Positions 9,466-18,528 of a stretch of DNA of 64,000 nt are shown piece by piece (position 1 is the stretch's first letter; every line of letters starts with the position of its first letter). The stretch spans positions 1 through 64,000 of the forward strand of contig JANQRI010000008.1 in NCBI GenBank assembly GCA_028284675.1, written 5' to 3'. The notes under the pieces were generated by a model that worked only from the letters and a program-made list of their open reading frames with translations, searched no databases and was not told where the DNA came from. Position numbers and translations under genes: made by a program. The stretch is from Gammaproteobacteria bacterium. Its GTDB lineage: Bacteria > Pseudomonadota > Gammaproteobacteria > HTCC5015.

Positions 9466-10539
9466 TTAGTCAAACCACGGCCCGATCCGGTAATATGCCG
9501 CAACCCCTTCAACCGACAACCAGATAATTGTCACCGGAATAAAAACTTTCCAGCCCAAGCGCATAATCTGATCATAGCGATAACGCGGAAATGTCGCACG
9601 CAACCATAAGAATATAAATATAAAAGATGCCGTTTTCAGCAAAAACCAGTGCACTCCATCACCAAGCAAATACCCAATTACCGGCCACTGAAAAACCCCG
9701 GCCGGCAATACGCCTGTGAACGGTGACAGCCATCCACCGGTAAACATCACCGCGGTTAACGCGGCTATCATAATAATATTTGCGTATTCAGCCAAAAAGA
9801 AAAGTGCAAATGCAATGCCTGAATATTCAACATGAAAACCGGCAACAATCTCAGACTCACCCTCTGCAACATCAAAAGGTGCGCGATTGGTTTCTGCGAC
9901 CCCTGAAATCAGATACACCATAAACAGTGGAAACAACGGTAACCAGAACCAGTTCAACAAACCGCCCTGCTGTGCCAGTACAATCTTTCCAAGATTTAAA
10001 CTACCACTGGCCATCAGCACACCCACCAGCGCAAAACCCATCGCAATCTCATAAGCGACAATCTGCGCAGCGGAACGCATCGCCCCCAAGAATGCGTATT
10101 TCGAATTTGATGCCCAACCGGCAATAATCACGCCGTAAACTGCCATTGAAGTCAATGCCAGAACATATAAGAGACCCGCGTCCAGATCGGCAATCACCGC
10201 GACCTCATTAAACGGTATCACCGCCCATGCCGCGAGAGCCGGACCCAAGGCCAACACCGGCGCCAGATAAAACATAAAACGGTTTGCATTCGCCGGTAAA
10301 ATAACCTCTTTAAACATCAATTTAACGCCATCCGCTATCGGCTGCAGCAAACCTTTGGGACCAACCCGGCTCGGCCCCATACGCACCTGCATAAACCCGA
10401 TGATCTTGCGCTCCGCATAGGTTAAATAGGCTACCGACAACATTAACGGCACCATCACCGCAAGCACCTTGCCGACATTAAACAATAACAACTGAAGGTT
10501 TGGCGGCAATGCCTGCCAATATGTTGTTATATGCTCCAC
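9466..10539 (-). CDS. nuoH: NADH-quinone oxidoreductase subunit H
   Basis: Membrane subunit that forms much of the quinone chamber at the arm junction. I choose a GTG start (protein VEHITTYWQ...; 357 residues) whose G is the last base of the nuoG stop codon TAG, with a GAGG ribosome-binding site seven bases upstream. Reading further upstream would run 27 codons into nuoG in a non-homologous Cys-rich stretch. Family motifs include YAERKIIGFMQVRMGPSRVGPKG and the acidic loop ETNRAPFDVAEGESEIVAGF that lines the quinone channel. Confidence 0.95.
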   Translation of the reverse strand: MEHITTYWQALPPNLQLLLFNVGKVLAVMVPLMLSVAYLTYAERKIIGFMQVRMGPSRVGPKGLLQPIADGVKLMFKEVILPANANRFMFYLAPVLALGPALAAWAVIPFNEVAVIADLDAGLLYVLALTSMAVYGVIIAGWASNSKYAFLGAMRSAAQIVAYEIAMGFALVGVLMASGSLNLGKIVLAQQGGLLNWFWLPLFPLFMVYLISGVAETNRAPFDVAEGESEIVAGFHVEYSGIAFALFFLAEYANIIMIAALTAVMFTGGWLSPFTGVLPAGVFQWPVIGYLLGDGVHWFLLKTASFIFIFLWLRATFPRYRYDQIMRLGWKVFIPVTIIWLSVEGVAAYYRIGPWFD

Positions 10540-12929
10540 TAATCCGCCTCTATTTCTATTGGCCCAAATGCAGACCCCATTCGCTCGCTTCCAGGCACAC
10601 CCAATGCAAGCCAGACACAACCCTGGGGCACACTGTCATCTATGCGTAACGGGAAACTCGCAACCGTGCCATTTTGCCTGGCTTTTACCCGTTCCGCATC
10701 AACCAAACCCAGTTGAGCGGCGGTAGCCGAAGACAAAGCCGCGGCATGCGCTGTGCGCGCATCATTTGTCTGCTGCAATGGCTCGGCACGACGGACTAAT
10801 GGGTCGACTGTGTAAACAGGCATCTCGGCAATCCGAAGCAACTGCTTATCTCCCGGCACAGGTATGCCGGCTACTTCGGTCACATGGTTAATTGTATTAC
10901 TGAGCTCAATATCGTTACATTTTTCCTGCATCTCAGCACGAATTTCTTCAGTGGAAAAATAATCAAAGCCCTGCAAACCACAATGATTACCCAACACCCT
11001 TAAAATCTTCCAGCCGGGTCTGGACTCTCCAACAGGAGACACAGCAGCATCAAAGCTCTGCCAGCGCCCTTCAACATTCACAAACGTTCCGGCGGTTTCG
11101 GCAAAACCCGCCAGTGGTAATATGATGTCCGCATACTCACGCAACGCAGGGCTGTCAAATGAACTGAATACAATCGCCGGATTCGCCGCCCGAATCGCAT
11201 CGCTGGTAATATGAGCATCCCAGCTTTCAAGCTCAGGCTCAACTCCAAACAATAGATATGCCTGCCGGGCTTCTGAAACCATCTCATATGCATTTAAACC
11301 GGGAGCCGCAATTTGGCCTCCGCCCGCCTCCCGATGCGGCAATACACCGGCCAGGCTTGCACCAGCCGTATTCGCGCCGGCACTTAAATATCCAAAGCGC
11401 GCATTGGCCAACGTCGCGATACAAAATGCCAATGCCCGCAACATGGAATATTCAGGGTGCAGACTCGCCTGCACACCGAGGATAACTGCGGAACTATTGC
11501 CATCCAGCAGACTTTTGGCAATCGCATCACACTCAGCACTGATCTCTGCAGGATCAGGCAGACTTTTCAACGGCAATGGCGCTGTTTTCCCGGTCGCCCG
11601 CTGCAATGCGGAAACAATAGCCGTCATTTCAGCTACGGTTTTTTCAGGCGATACAACCAACTGCGTATTGACCGGAAAGTTCAGATCACAATGCCGGTGA
11701 TTGAAAAACGATATCTGCGCTCCCTGTAATGCCGCCTTGCGTAAGCGATGTGCGATTAACGGCTGATCTTTTCGAACATCAGTACCGATCAGCAAACCGG
11801 CATCAAGCCGCTCAAGCTCGGCGATATCCATACCCAGCCATGGCATAATGGGATCATCGGCATCACCACTAAAATCGTACTGTCGTAAACGATAGTCAAT
11901 GTTATTACAACCCAGCCCACGCACCAGCTTCTGCAATAAATAACACTCTTCAACGGTTGCGTTCGGAGAAATCAGCGCACCCAGCGCATCCGGCCCATGC
12001 GCTTTAACCACTGCATGTAATTTTTCACTGACCGCATCCAGTACCGCATCCCACTCAACTGTCTGCCATGCTCCGTTTTGTTTAATCTGTGGTGCAACAA
12101 GACGGTCATTACTATTAAGCGCATGACAACTGAAACGATCGCGATCCGCAAGCCAGCTTTCATTAACAGTTTCATTTTCTCTGGGCACCGCACGTTTTAC
12201 CTGGTTGCGCAATGTATGCAAATACAAATTGGAGCCGACACAGTCATGCGGCCCAATCGCCGGATGCTGCAGCATCTCCCAGGCCCGGGCACTATGTCGA
12301 TAAGGCTTGTTATTCAACGCGCCGACCGGACACAAATCAATGACATTACCGGACAGTTCAGAACTCATCGCATGCTTAACATAAGTCCCGATACGCATTT
12401 CTTCACCCCGCCCGGTTGCACCAAGCTCACGTAACCCGGCCACTTCATCGCCAAAACGCACACAGCGCGTACAGTGAATACAGCGCGTCATATCGGTGGA
12501 CACAAGCGGCCCGATATCCTCATCGGCAACCACGCGTTTTTTCTCGGTGTAACGGGACACACTGCTCCCATAACCCATCGCGAGATCTTGCAGCTCGCAC
12601 TCTCCGCCCTGATCGCAAATCGGGCAATCCAACGGATGGTTGATCAATAAAAACTCCATCACCCCCCTTTGTGCTTCCAATGCCAACGGAGACCTGGTAC
12701 GCACTTTCATACCATCCATCACCGGAGTTGCACAGGCCGGTACCGGCTTACCCATTTTCTCCACTTCCACCAGACACATCCGGCAGTTGGCTGCAATTGA
12801 AAGCTTCTTGTGATAACAAAAACGCGGGATGGGAATACCCGCCTGATCCGCCACCTGAATAATCATTTGGCCTTTTGCCGCGTTGAGAGGCCGACCGTCG
12901 ATTTCGATATTGAGCGATTCTTCAGACAT
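10539..12929 (-). CDS. nuoG: NADH-quinone oxidoreductase subunit G
   Basis: Largest peripheral-arm subunit, 796 residues. The N-terminal [2Fe-2S] ferredoxin domain (CYHKKL...CRMC...C), the His/Cys cluster region (CPICDQGGECELQD) and the CIHCTRCVRF cluster motif are all present within about 200 residues. A molybdopterin-oxidoreductase-like domain follows. The off-pathway N7 site seems absent: at the expected place (HDCVGSNLYLH) only one Cys of the usual set remains. It starts 27 bp after nuoF and shares one base with nuoH. Confidence 0.96.
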   Translation of the reverse strand: MSEESLNIEIDGRPLNAAKGQMIIQVADQAGIPIPRFCYHKKLSIAANCRMCLVEVEKMGKPVPACATPVMDGMKVRTRSPLALEAQRGVMEFLLINHPLDCPICDQGGECELQDLAMGYGSSVSRYTEKKRVVADEDIGPLVSTDMTRCIHCTRCVRFGDEVAGLRELGATGRGEEMRIGTYVKHAMSSELSGNVIDLCPVGALNNKPYRHSARAWEMLQHPAIGPHDCVGSNLYLHTLRNQVKRAVPRENETVNESWLADRDRFSCHALNSNDRLVAPQIKQNGAWQTVEWDAVLDAVSEKLHAVVKAHGPDALGALISPNATVEECYLLQKLVRGLGCNNIDYRLRQYDFSGDADDPIMPWLGMDIAELERLDAGLLIGTDVRKDQPLIAHRLRKAALQGAQISFFNHRHCDLNFPVNTQLVVSPEKTVAEMTAIVSALQRATGKTAPLPLKSLPDPAEISAECDAIAKSLLDGNSSAVILGVQASLHPEYSMLRALAFCIATLANARFGYLSAGANTAGASLAGVLPHREAGGGQIAAPGLNAYEMVSEARQAYLLFGVEPELESWDAHITSDAIRAANPAIVFSSFDSPALREYADIILPLAGFAETAGTFVNVEGRWQSFDAAVSPVGESRPGWKILRVLGNHCGLQGFDYFSTEEIRAEMQEKCNDIELSNTINHVTEVAGIPVPGDKQLLRIAEMPVYTVDPLVRRAEPLQQTNDARTAHAAALSSATAAQLGLVDAERVKARQNGTVASFPLRIDDSVPQGCVWLALGVPGSERMGSAFGPIEIEAD

Positions 12930-12956
12930 AATTTTAACTATATGACTACGTGTGAT

Positions 12957-14246
12957 TTATGCGGCTTGCGTCAAATCGAGCATGCTGCGCTTATGCTCAA
13001 TATAGTACTGAAACTCATGCCGGTAATGTTTCAAGAAACTTTGCACCGGCATCGCGGCCGCATCACCCAGCGCACAAATCGTACGCCCTGCGATCTTACC
13101 CGCAACATCCTCCAGCATTTCCAGATCTTCCGGTCTGCCCTGGCCGGCACCAATGCGCTTAATAACTCTATACATCCAGCCCGTACCTTCCCGGCAGGGT
13201 GTGCATTGACCACAGGACTCGGCATAATAAAATCGCGAGATACGCTCCAGCACTTTTACCATACAGGTGGTTTCATCCATTACTATCACCGCGCCCGAGC
13301 CCAGCATTGATCCTGCTTTACTAATAGAATCATAATCCATATTTATTTCTAACATGGTATCGCCCGGCAATACCGGTACCGATGAACCACCGGGTATCAC
13401 TGCTTTAAGTTTACGCTGGCGCCAGACACCACCCGCCATTTGCAACAAATCTTTAAAAGGCGTACCTAATGAAATTTCAAAATTGCCCGGCTTCTCAACA
13501 TGTCCGCTGACTGAAAAAAGTTTTAGCCCACCACTGTTCTCCACACCCAGGCCGGCAAACCATTCCGCACCCTTACGCAATATCGCCGGCACCGATGCCA
13601 GGGATTCGGTGTTATTGATAGTAGTAGGCTGACCATACAAACCATAGTTGGCCGGGAAAGGCGGTTTAAACCGGGGCATGCCTTTTTTGCCCTCCAATGA
13701 TTCCAGTAATGCAGTTTCTTCCCCACAGATATAAGCACCCGCGCCATAAGTCGCAATAATATCGATATCAATACCGGTACTCTGAATATTTTCCCCAAGC
13801 AGGCCCTGCGCATAAGCTTCTTTTAATGCCGCTTCAAATCGCTGCCCGGGTTCGTCCATAAACTCACCGCGCATATAGTTATATGCTTTACTTGCACCGA
13901 TCGCATAAGCCGCTATCGCCATACCTTCAACCAACGCATGCGGATTAAACCGTAGAATATCACGGTCTTTGCAGGTTCCGGGCTCACTCTCGTCGGAGTT
14001 GCACACCAGATAACTTTGTATTCCCGGTTTACGCGGCATAAAGCTCCATTTAACCCCTGCCGGGAACCCGGCACCCCCACGACCACGCAAGCCGGCGGTT
14101 TTTACCGTCTCAATAATTTTTTCCGGGGGAGTTTGCTCCTGCAGTATTTTCTTCCATGCCTGGTAACCACCAATTTTTTGGTAGTTGCTCAGTGTCCAAG
14201 GTTGATCAAACCCGAATGTGCCAGTGCAAACTGTTTCAGACGACAT
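12957..14246 (-). CDS. nuoF: NADH-quinone oxidoreductase subunit F
   Basis: NADH- and FMN-binding subunit of the dehydrogenase tip, 429 residues. The glycine-rich FMN/NADH site (GLRGRGGAGFPAGVKWSFM) lies at about residues 52-70. The N3 [4Fe-4S] ligands appear as CGQCTPCREG with a further Cys (TICALGD) in the C-terminal domain. Normal length. It follows nuoE by 11 bp. Confidence 0.97.
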   Translation of the reverse strand: MSSETVCTGTFGFDQPWTLSNYQKIGGYQAWKKILQEQTPPEKIIETVKTAGLRGRGGAGFPAGVKWSFMPRKPGIQSYLVCNSDESEPGTCKDRDILRFNPHALVEGMAIAAYAIGASKAYNYMRGEFMDEPGQRFEAALKEAYAQGLLGENIQSTGIDIDIIATYGAGAYICGEETALLESLEGKKGMPRFKPPFPANYGLYGQPTTINNTESLASVPAILRKGAEWFAGLGVENSGGLKLFSVSGHVEKPGNFEISLGTPFKDLLQMAGGVWRQRKLKAVIPGGSSVPVLPGDTMLEINMDYDSISKAGSMLGSGAVIVMDETTCMVKVLERISRFYYAESCGQCTPCREGTGWMYRVIKRIGAGQGRPEDLEMLEDVAGKIAGRTICALGDAAAMPVQSFLKHYRHEFQYYIEHKRSMLDLTQAA

Positions 14247-14257
14247 ATTAGAACCTA

Positions 14258-14755
14258 TTACTTGTATTTACTCAGTATCTGATCGACTTTTTCCGGCGTC
14301 AGATTTTCATAGTACTTGTGATTCACCTGCATCATAGGCGCCCCGCAACATGCGGCCAGGCATTCCTCTTCCCGCTTTAGAAAAAACTTTCCATCTTCGG
14401 TGGTTTCACCGGTCTTGATACCCAGGCTGTTTTCTATGTGCGCCACTATTTCGGACGAGCCTCGCAGCATACAGGATATATTTGTGCATACGGAGATACT
14501 GTTACGTCCAACCGGTTCGGTTTCATACATCGAATAAAATGTCGCTGCCTCATACACTTCGATGCGCGGTATCGCCAGGTAATCAGCAACGGCATCCATA
14601 ATTTCGGGAGTCAGGTATCCTTTATTGTGATGCTGTGCTTCGGTCAGCGCGCCGAGCACCGCCGAACGTTTTTGCTCGGCAGGGAACTTGGCAATAACCG
14701 CATCAAGCTTCGCACACACTTCAGTAGGCAGTGTATAAACACTTTCACTATTCAC
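14258..14755 (-). CDS. nuoE: NADH-quinone oxidoreductase subunit E
   Basis: Thioredoxin-like [2Fe-2S] (N1a) subunit of the NADH dehydrogenase module, 165 residues. Cluster ligands are visible in CTNISCMLRG and CLAACCGAPMM. The start is a GTG that overlaps the nuoD stop (GTGA) and has a strong GGAGG seven bases upstream, so a non-ATG start is well supported. Confidence 0.96.
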   Translation of the reverse strand: MNSESVYTLPTEVCAKLDAVIAKFPAEQKRSAVLGALTEAQHHNKGYLTPEIMDAVADYLAIPRIEVYEAATFYSMYETEPVGRNSISVCTNISCMLRGSSEIVAHIENSLGIKTGETTEDGKFFLKREEECLAACCGAPMMQVNHKYYENLTPEKVDQILSKYK

Positions 14756-16005
14756 CGGTCAACCTCCCCGAATACAATGTCCTGGGTTCCCAGTATTGCA
14801 ACAACATCTGCCAGCATATGACCACGCACCATATGGTCCAATGCCGATAAATGCGCAAAACCCGGAGCACGAATTTTTAAGCGATAAGGCTTGTTCGCAC
14901 CGTCCGATACCAGGTATGCGCCAAACTCACCCTTGGGGTGTTCCACTGCCGCGTATACTTTTCCTTCCGGCAGACAATAACCTTCGGTGAACAACTTAAA
15001 ATGATGAATCAACGCCTCCATATCGGCTTTCATTTCAACCCGTGACGGAGGAGTAACTTTATGATCGGCAATTAATACCGGCCCCGGGTTCTCCCGCAAC
15101 CAGTCAACACACTGGCGAATAATGCGGGTAGACTGCCGCATCTCTTCAACTCTGACCAGATAGCGATCATAGCAATCACCATTAACGCCGACCGGTATAT
15201 CAAAATCCATCTCCCGATAAACTTCATAGGGTTGCTTCTTGCGCAAATCCCACTCAACACCGGAACCGCGTAACATCGGACCGGTAAACCCCCAGGCCAT
15301 AGCCTGCTCAGGCGAAACCACCCCGATACCGACTGTGCGCTGCTTCCAGATTCTGTTATCGGTTAACAGCGTTTCATACTCATCCACCTTGGTCGGAAAT
15401 TTTTCAATAAACCGTTCAATAAAATCCAGCAGCCCGCCCTGCCGCTGCTCATTCAGCCGATCAATTTCCGCCTGGCTTTTCCAACGCGATGCCTGATATT
15501 GCGGCATTGTATCGGGCAGATCGCGCGCCACACCGCCCGGGCGGTAATACGTTGCATGCAGGCGCGCGCCGGAAACCGCTTCATAGCAGTCCATCAAATC
15601 TTCGCGCTCACGAAAACAATATAGAAACATTGACATCGCACCGACATCCAAAGCATGCGCACCCAACCATAACAAATGATTCAAAATCCGGGTGATCTCA
15701 TCAAACATAACGCGGATATATTTAGCCCGCTCCGGAATATCTATATCCAATAACTTTTCAATTGCCAACACATAACCATGCTCATTACACATCATCGAAA
15801 CATAGTCGAGCCTGTCCATATAACCGATGCTTTGGTTATAAGGTTTGGACTCTGCAAGCTTTTCAGTCGCACGATGCAGCAAACCGATATGCGGGTCCGC
15901 ACGGGTGATTACTTCCCCATCCATCTCCAACACAAGGCGCAATACCCCGTGCGCAGCGGGATGCTGCGGACCGAAATTCATCGTGTAATTACGAATCTCA
16001 GGCAT
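14752..16005 (-). CDS. nuoD: NADH-quinone oxidoreductase subunit D (49 kDa type)
   Basis: Subunit related to the NiFe-hydrogenase large chain; it forms the quinone site together with NuoB. 417 residues. The quinone-site loop GPQHPAAHG with its conserved His is near the N-terminus (about residues 13-21). It is a separate gene, not the fused nuoCD of enterobacteria, which helps place the organism. It overlaps nuoC by eight bases. Confidence 0.97.
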   Translation of the reverse strand: MPEIRNYTMNFGPQHPAAHGVLRLVLEMDGEVITRADPHIGLLHRATEKLAESKPYNQSIGYMDRLDYVSMMCNEHGYVLAIEKLLDIDIPERAKYIRVMFDEITRILNHLLWLGAHALDVGAMSMFLYCFREREDLMDCYEAVSGARLHATYYRPGGVARDLPDTMPQYQASRWKSQAEIDRLNEQRQGGLLDFIERFIEKFPTKVDEYETLLTDNRIWKQRTVGIGVVSPEQAMAWGFTGPMLRGSGVEWDLRKKQPYEVYREMDFDIPVGVNGDCYDRYLVRVEEMRQSTRIIRQCVDWLRENPGPVLIADHKVTPPSRVEMKADMEALIHHFKLFTEGYCLPEGKVYAAVEHPKGEFGAYLVSDGANKPYRLKIRAPGFAHLSALDHMVRGHMLADVVAILGTQDIVFGEVDR

Positions 16006-16711
16006 CTTTCACCTCTTCGGGGTCTTTGCCTGCATATCGATTATCCTGCCTGATCACCTTGGGCACCAAAACACGCGGCTCTATACTCACCGGCTCATAT
16101 ACAACGCGTTTTTTCTCCGGGTCATAGCGCATTTCCACATTACCGATTAATGGAAAGTCTTTACGAAAAGGATGCCCAATAAAACCATAATCGGTCAGTA
16201 AACGACGCAAATCCGGATGACCTTCAAATAAGACACCAAACAAATCAAATGCTTCGCGCTCATACCAGTCTGCGGACGGCCATAGGTTAATGACCGACGG
16301 TACTACCGGCAACTGTTGATCCTGCACAAAAACTTCAAGACGTAACCGCCGGTTATGCCGGTATGAGAGCAGATGATAAACCACCGCAAATCGCTGCACT
16401 TCCGCCTCATCATCATACTCCACTCCAAACTTTAAGCGACCTGTACTCTGCGCATGCACGCCACGACTAAAACCGGATGCGGTAACTTTGGTTGTGTTCC
16501 ATTCATTACGGCCATAATGCAGATAATCGACGACACATAAGTCGAGTAATTGCTCAAACGCAAACTCTCCGGAATCACGCAGAGTTTTGCAGACTGTCAA
16601 CAACTGTTCAGGTGCAAGCTGTAAAGTAACCTCACCGTATTCAACGGCAACAGACAAATCAGGGAAGACTTTTTGCAGGGAATCATTTAACACGGAAACA
16701 CTATCGCCCAT
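15998..16711 (-). CDS. nuoC: NADH-quinone oxidoreductase subunit C (30 kDa type)
   Basis: Peripheral-arm subunit of complex I without cofactors; it stabilises the connecting module. I choose the ATG at 16711 (MGDSVSVLNDS) because GAGGAG lies five bases upstream; an upstream Met at 16723 would overlap nuoB. 237 residues. The family signature (EREAFDLFGVLFEGHPDLRR) is complete. It is followed by the overlapping nuoD. Confidence 0.96.
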   Translation of the reverse strand: MGDSVSVLNDSLQKVFPDLSVAVEYGEVTLQLAPEQLLTVCKTLRDSGEFAFEQLLDLCVVDYLHYGRNEWNTTKVTASGFSRGVHAQSTGRLKFGVEYDDEAEVQRFAVVYHLLSYRHNRRLRLEVFVQDQQLPVVPSVINLWPSADWYEREAFDLFGVLFEGHPDLRRLLTDYGFIGHPFRKDFPLIGNVEMRYDPEKKRVVYEPVSIEPRVLVPKVIRQDNRYAGKDPEEVKDA

Positions 16712-16719
16712 ATATCTCC

Positions 16720-17196
16720 TCAACGCGCTATTGTGTTGGTCCGCTTTATCTTATTCTGCAGCTGCAGAATCCCGTACATCAGCGCTTCAGCAGTCGGCGG
16801 ACAACCAGGCACATAAATATCCACCGGCACTATACGGTCGCAACCGCGCACCACTGAATAGGAATAATGATAATACCCTCCACCATTCGCACACGATCCC
16901 ATCGAAATAACCCATTTAGGGTCAGGCATTTGGTCATAGACCTTGCGCAATGCCGGTGCCATCTTATTCACCAGTGTGCCGGCAACAATCATCACATCGG
17001 ATTGACGGGGGCTTGGTCGAAATACCATACCAAATCGATCCAGATCATATCGGGAGGCACCCGCATGCATCATTTCCACCGCACAACAGGCGAGACCGAA
17101 AGTCATCGGCCATAAGGAACCGGTTCTGGCCCAGTTGATTAACTGATCGGCTGAGGTTGTTACCCAACCTTTTTCCAGCACACCTTCAACTCCCAT
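16720..17196 (-). CDS. nuoB: NADH-quinone oxidoreductase subunit B (cluster N2)
   Basis: Carries the terminal [4Fe-4S] cluster N2, which passes electrons to quinone. 158 residues. The tandem-Cys motif GLACCAVEMMH, the MGSCANGGG loop and the last ligand in VPGCPP are all present. It lies 43 bp after nuoA and 8 bp before the nuoC start. Confidence 0.97.
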   Translation of the reverse strand: MGVEGVLEKGWVTTSADQLINWARTGSLWPMTFGLACCAVEMMHAGASRYDLDRFGMVFRPSPRQSDVMIVAGTLVNKMAPALRKVYDQMPDPKWVISMGSCANGGGYYHYSYSVVRGCDRIVPVDIYVPGCPPTAEALMYGILQLQNKIKRTNTIAR

Positions 17197-17239
17197 TCAT
17201 CCCCCGTTAGCTTTTAAACAACGTACTGTTTAATGTGCG

Positions 17240-17602
17240 CTACTCCCACTCTAGCGCACCTTTTTTCCACTCATAAATAAACCCAACCACCAGGATACCG
17301 ATAAACAACGCCATCGCGATAAACGCCGGACCGCCCAGGCCATCCAGCGCAACAGCCCAGGGAAACAGAAATGCGATTTCCAGATCGAAAATTATAAAAA
17401 GGATTGCAACCAGATAATAACGAACATCAAATTTCATACGTGAGTCTTCGAATGCCTCAAAGCCACACTCATAAGGAGAATCTTTCTGGCTATCGGCGTG
17501 GCGCGGGCCCAGAAACGTGCCCAGGCTCAGCAATATCACACCAACGATCACTCCGATCGCCATAAAAATCAATACCGGCAGGTAATTCTGTAACAACCGC
17601 AT
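17240..17602 (-). CDS. nuoA: NADH-quinone oxidoreductase subunit A
   Basis: First gene of the nuo operon. Small membrane subunit of 120 residues and three helices; the conserved ESPYECG-type loop reads DSPYECGFEAF, followed by KFDVRYYLVAILFIIFDLE. I choose the ATG at 17602; a TTG start nine codons upstream is open but gives a longer N-terminus than the family has. No convincing -35/-10 pair was found in the ~140 bp upstream, which are AT-rich, so the operon promoter is not assigned. Confidence 0.95.
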   Translation of the reverse strand: MRLLQNYLPVLIFMAIGVIVGVILLSLGTFLGPRHADSQKDSPYECGFEAFEDSRMKFDVRYYLVAILFIIFDLEIAFLFPWAVALDGLGGPAFIAMALFIGILVVGFIYEWKKGALEWE

Positions 17603-17745
17603 CACTCCGTGTCTATTACCGGAGACCAATAGTGCTGGAAATTACATTTAAAATAAAGTGTATTTTTATGAATAGCTTTGTACAGGCCACATATCAGTGA
17701 CCCGAGGCGCCCTGAGCAGGAGCCTAAATAAGCCCCAGCTGGAAA

Positions 17746-18510
17746 TCAGAGGAAGTTCTTCGGAGAAAACTGCGCTGCTGCCGGTGATTGTTCTGCATGC
17801 GCGATTGCTGCAGTTAAAACCTTATCAGCATCCACCGGCCCGACCGCATCAGCGACACCGTTATAAAATGCGTGGACAACCGCCGACATATGCATTTCCG
17901 TCAACCCCGAATTGGTTAAAGTCCCTTCAACATTATTGAAAACACTTTCAACCCACTGCACCACATAAGGGCTGACAGTCAGCTCCTGAATCTCAGTTCT
18001 GACTGCCGCATGAAAATCTGAAAATTGCTGCGGGTGCGCAGCTTTTACCTGCTGCCGCATACCCTCGATAATCCGGCTGAAGACAATGAATACCGCAGCC
18101 GAACCACTGACATCAGCATGATTGGCCGCAACGGTCGACTCAGGCTGAGGCTCAGGCTCCGGCTGTGACACCACTTGCGCAGGCTCTTTGACGACTACTT
18201 TGGCAGCACCGCGGCGTGCGCGATAACTCTCCAGTTCTTCAACCGGATCGGGGTCCAGTTTTGCACTGGGCAACATATTGCGGTAAAGAGACATACGCAC
18301 ATCATGTTTAACCTGTATGTCCCATTTAAAATGCTCAGCAAGGGAATTGGTCAGTTTTATAACACCCAGACCGGCGCTGTCACCCATATCCTCGACCACA
18401 CATAAAGCCTCAAGGATAGTGTCCTTATCAAACCACTGCTTTAATGTTGTCGCGATCGCGCGGCGCCGCCCTGAATCGCTCAATGATGGAATTTGGACCA
18501 CATTTTCCAT
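17746..18510 (-). CDS. unknown protein downstream of amt
   Basis: I do not recognise this 254-residue soluble protein. The N-terminal half (about 1-100) is mixed alpha/beta. A Pro/Glu/Gln linker follows (about 105-125), and the C-terminal half (about 130-250) is mainly helical and Ala-rich. No signal peptide, membrane segment or metal motif is visible. It starts 18 bp after the amt stop on the same strand, so the two are almost certainly co-transcribed. A regulatory or nitrogen-sensing role is only inferred from this linkage; the protein is not a PII/GlnK homologue by motif. Confidence 0.85.
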   Translation of the reverse strand: MENVVQIPSLSDSGRRRAIATTLKQWFDKDTILEALCVVEDMGDSAGLGVIKLTNSLAEHFKWDIQVKHDVRMSLYRNMLPSAKLDPDPVEELESYRARRGAAKVVVKEPAQVVSQPEPEPQPESTVAANHADVSGSAAVFIVFSRIIEGMRQQVKAAHPQQFSDFHAAVRTEIQELTVSPYVVQWVESVFNNVEGTLTNSGLTEMHMSAVVHAFYNGVADAVGPVDADKVLTAAIAHAEQSPAAAQFSPKNFL

Positions 18511-18528
18511 TATCTACCCCCTTGTCGA

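Noticed and set aside
9466..10620. 384-residue version of NuoH
   Set aside because: The first 27 codons lie in nuoG and are not homologous; the GTG at 10539 has a good ribosome-binding site.
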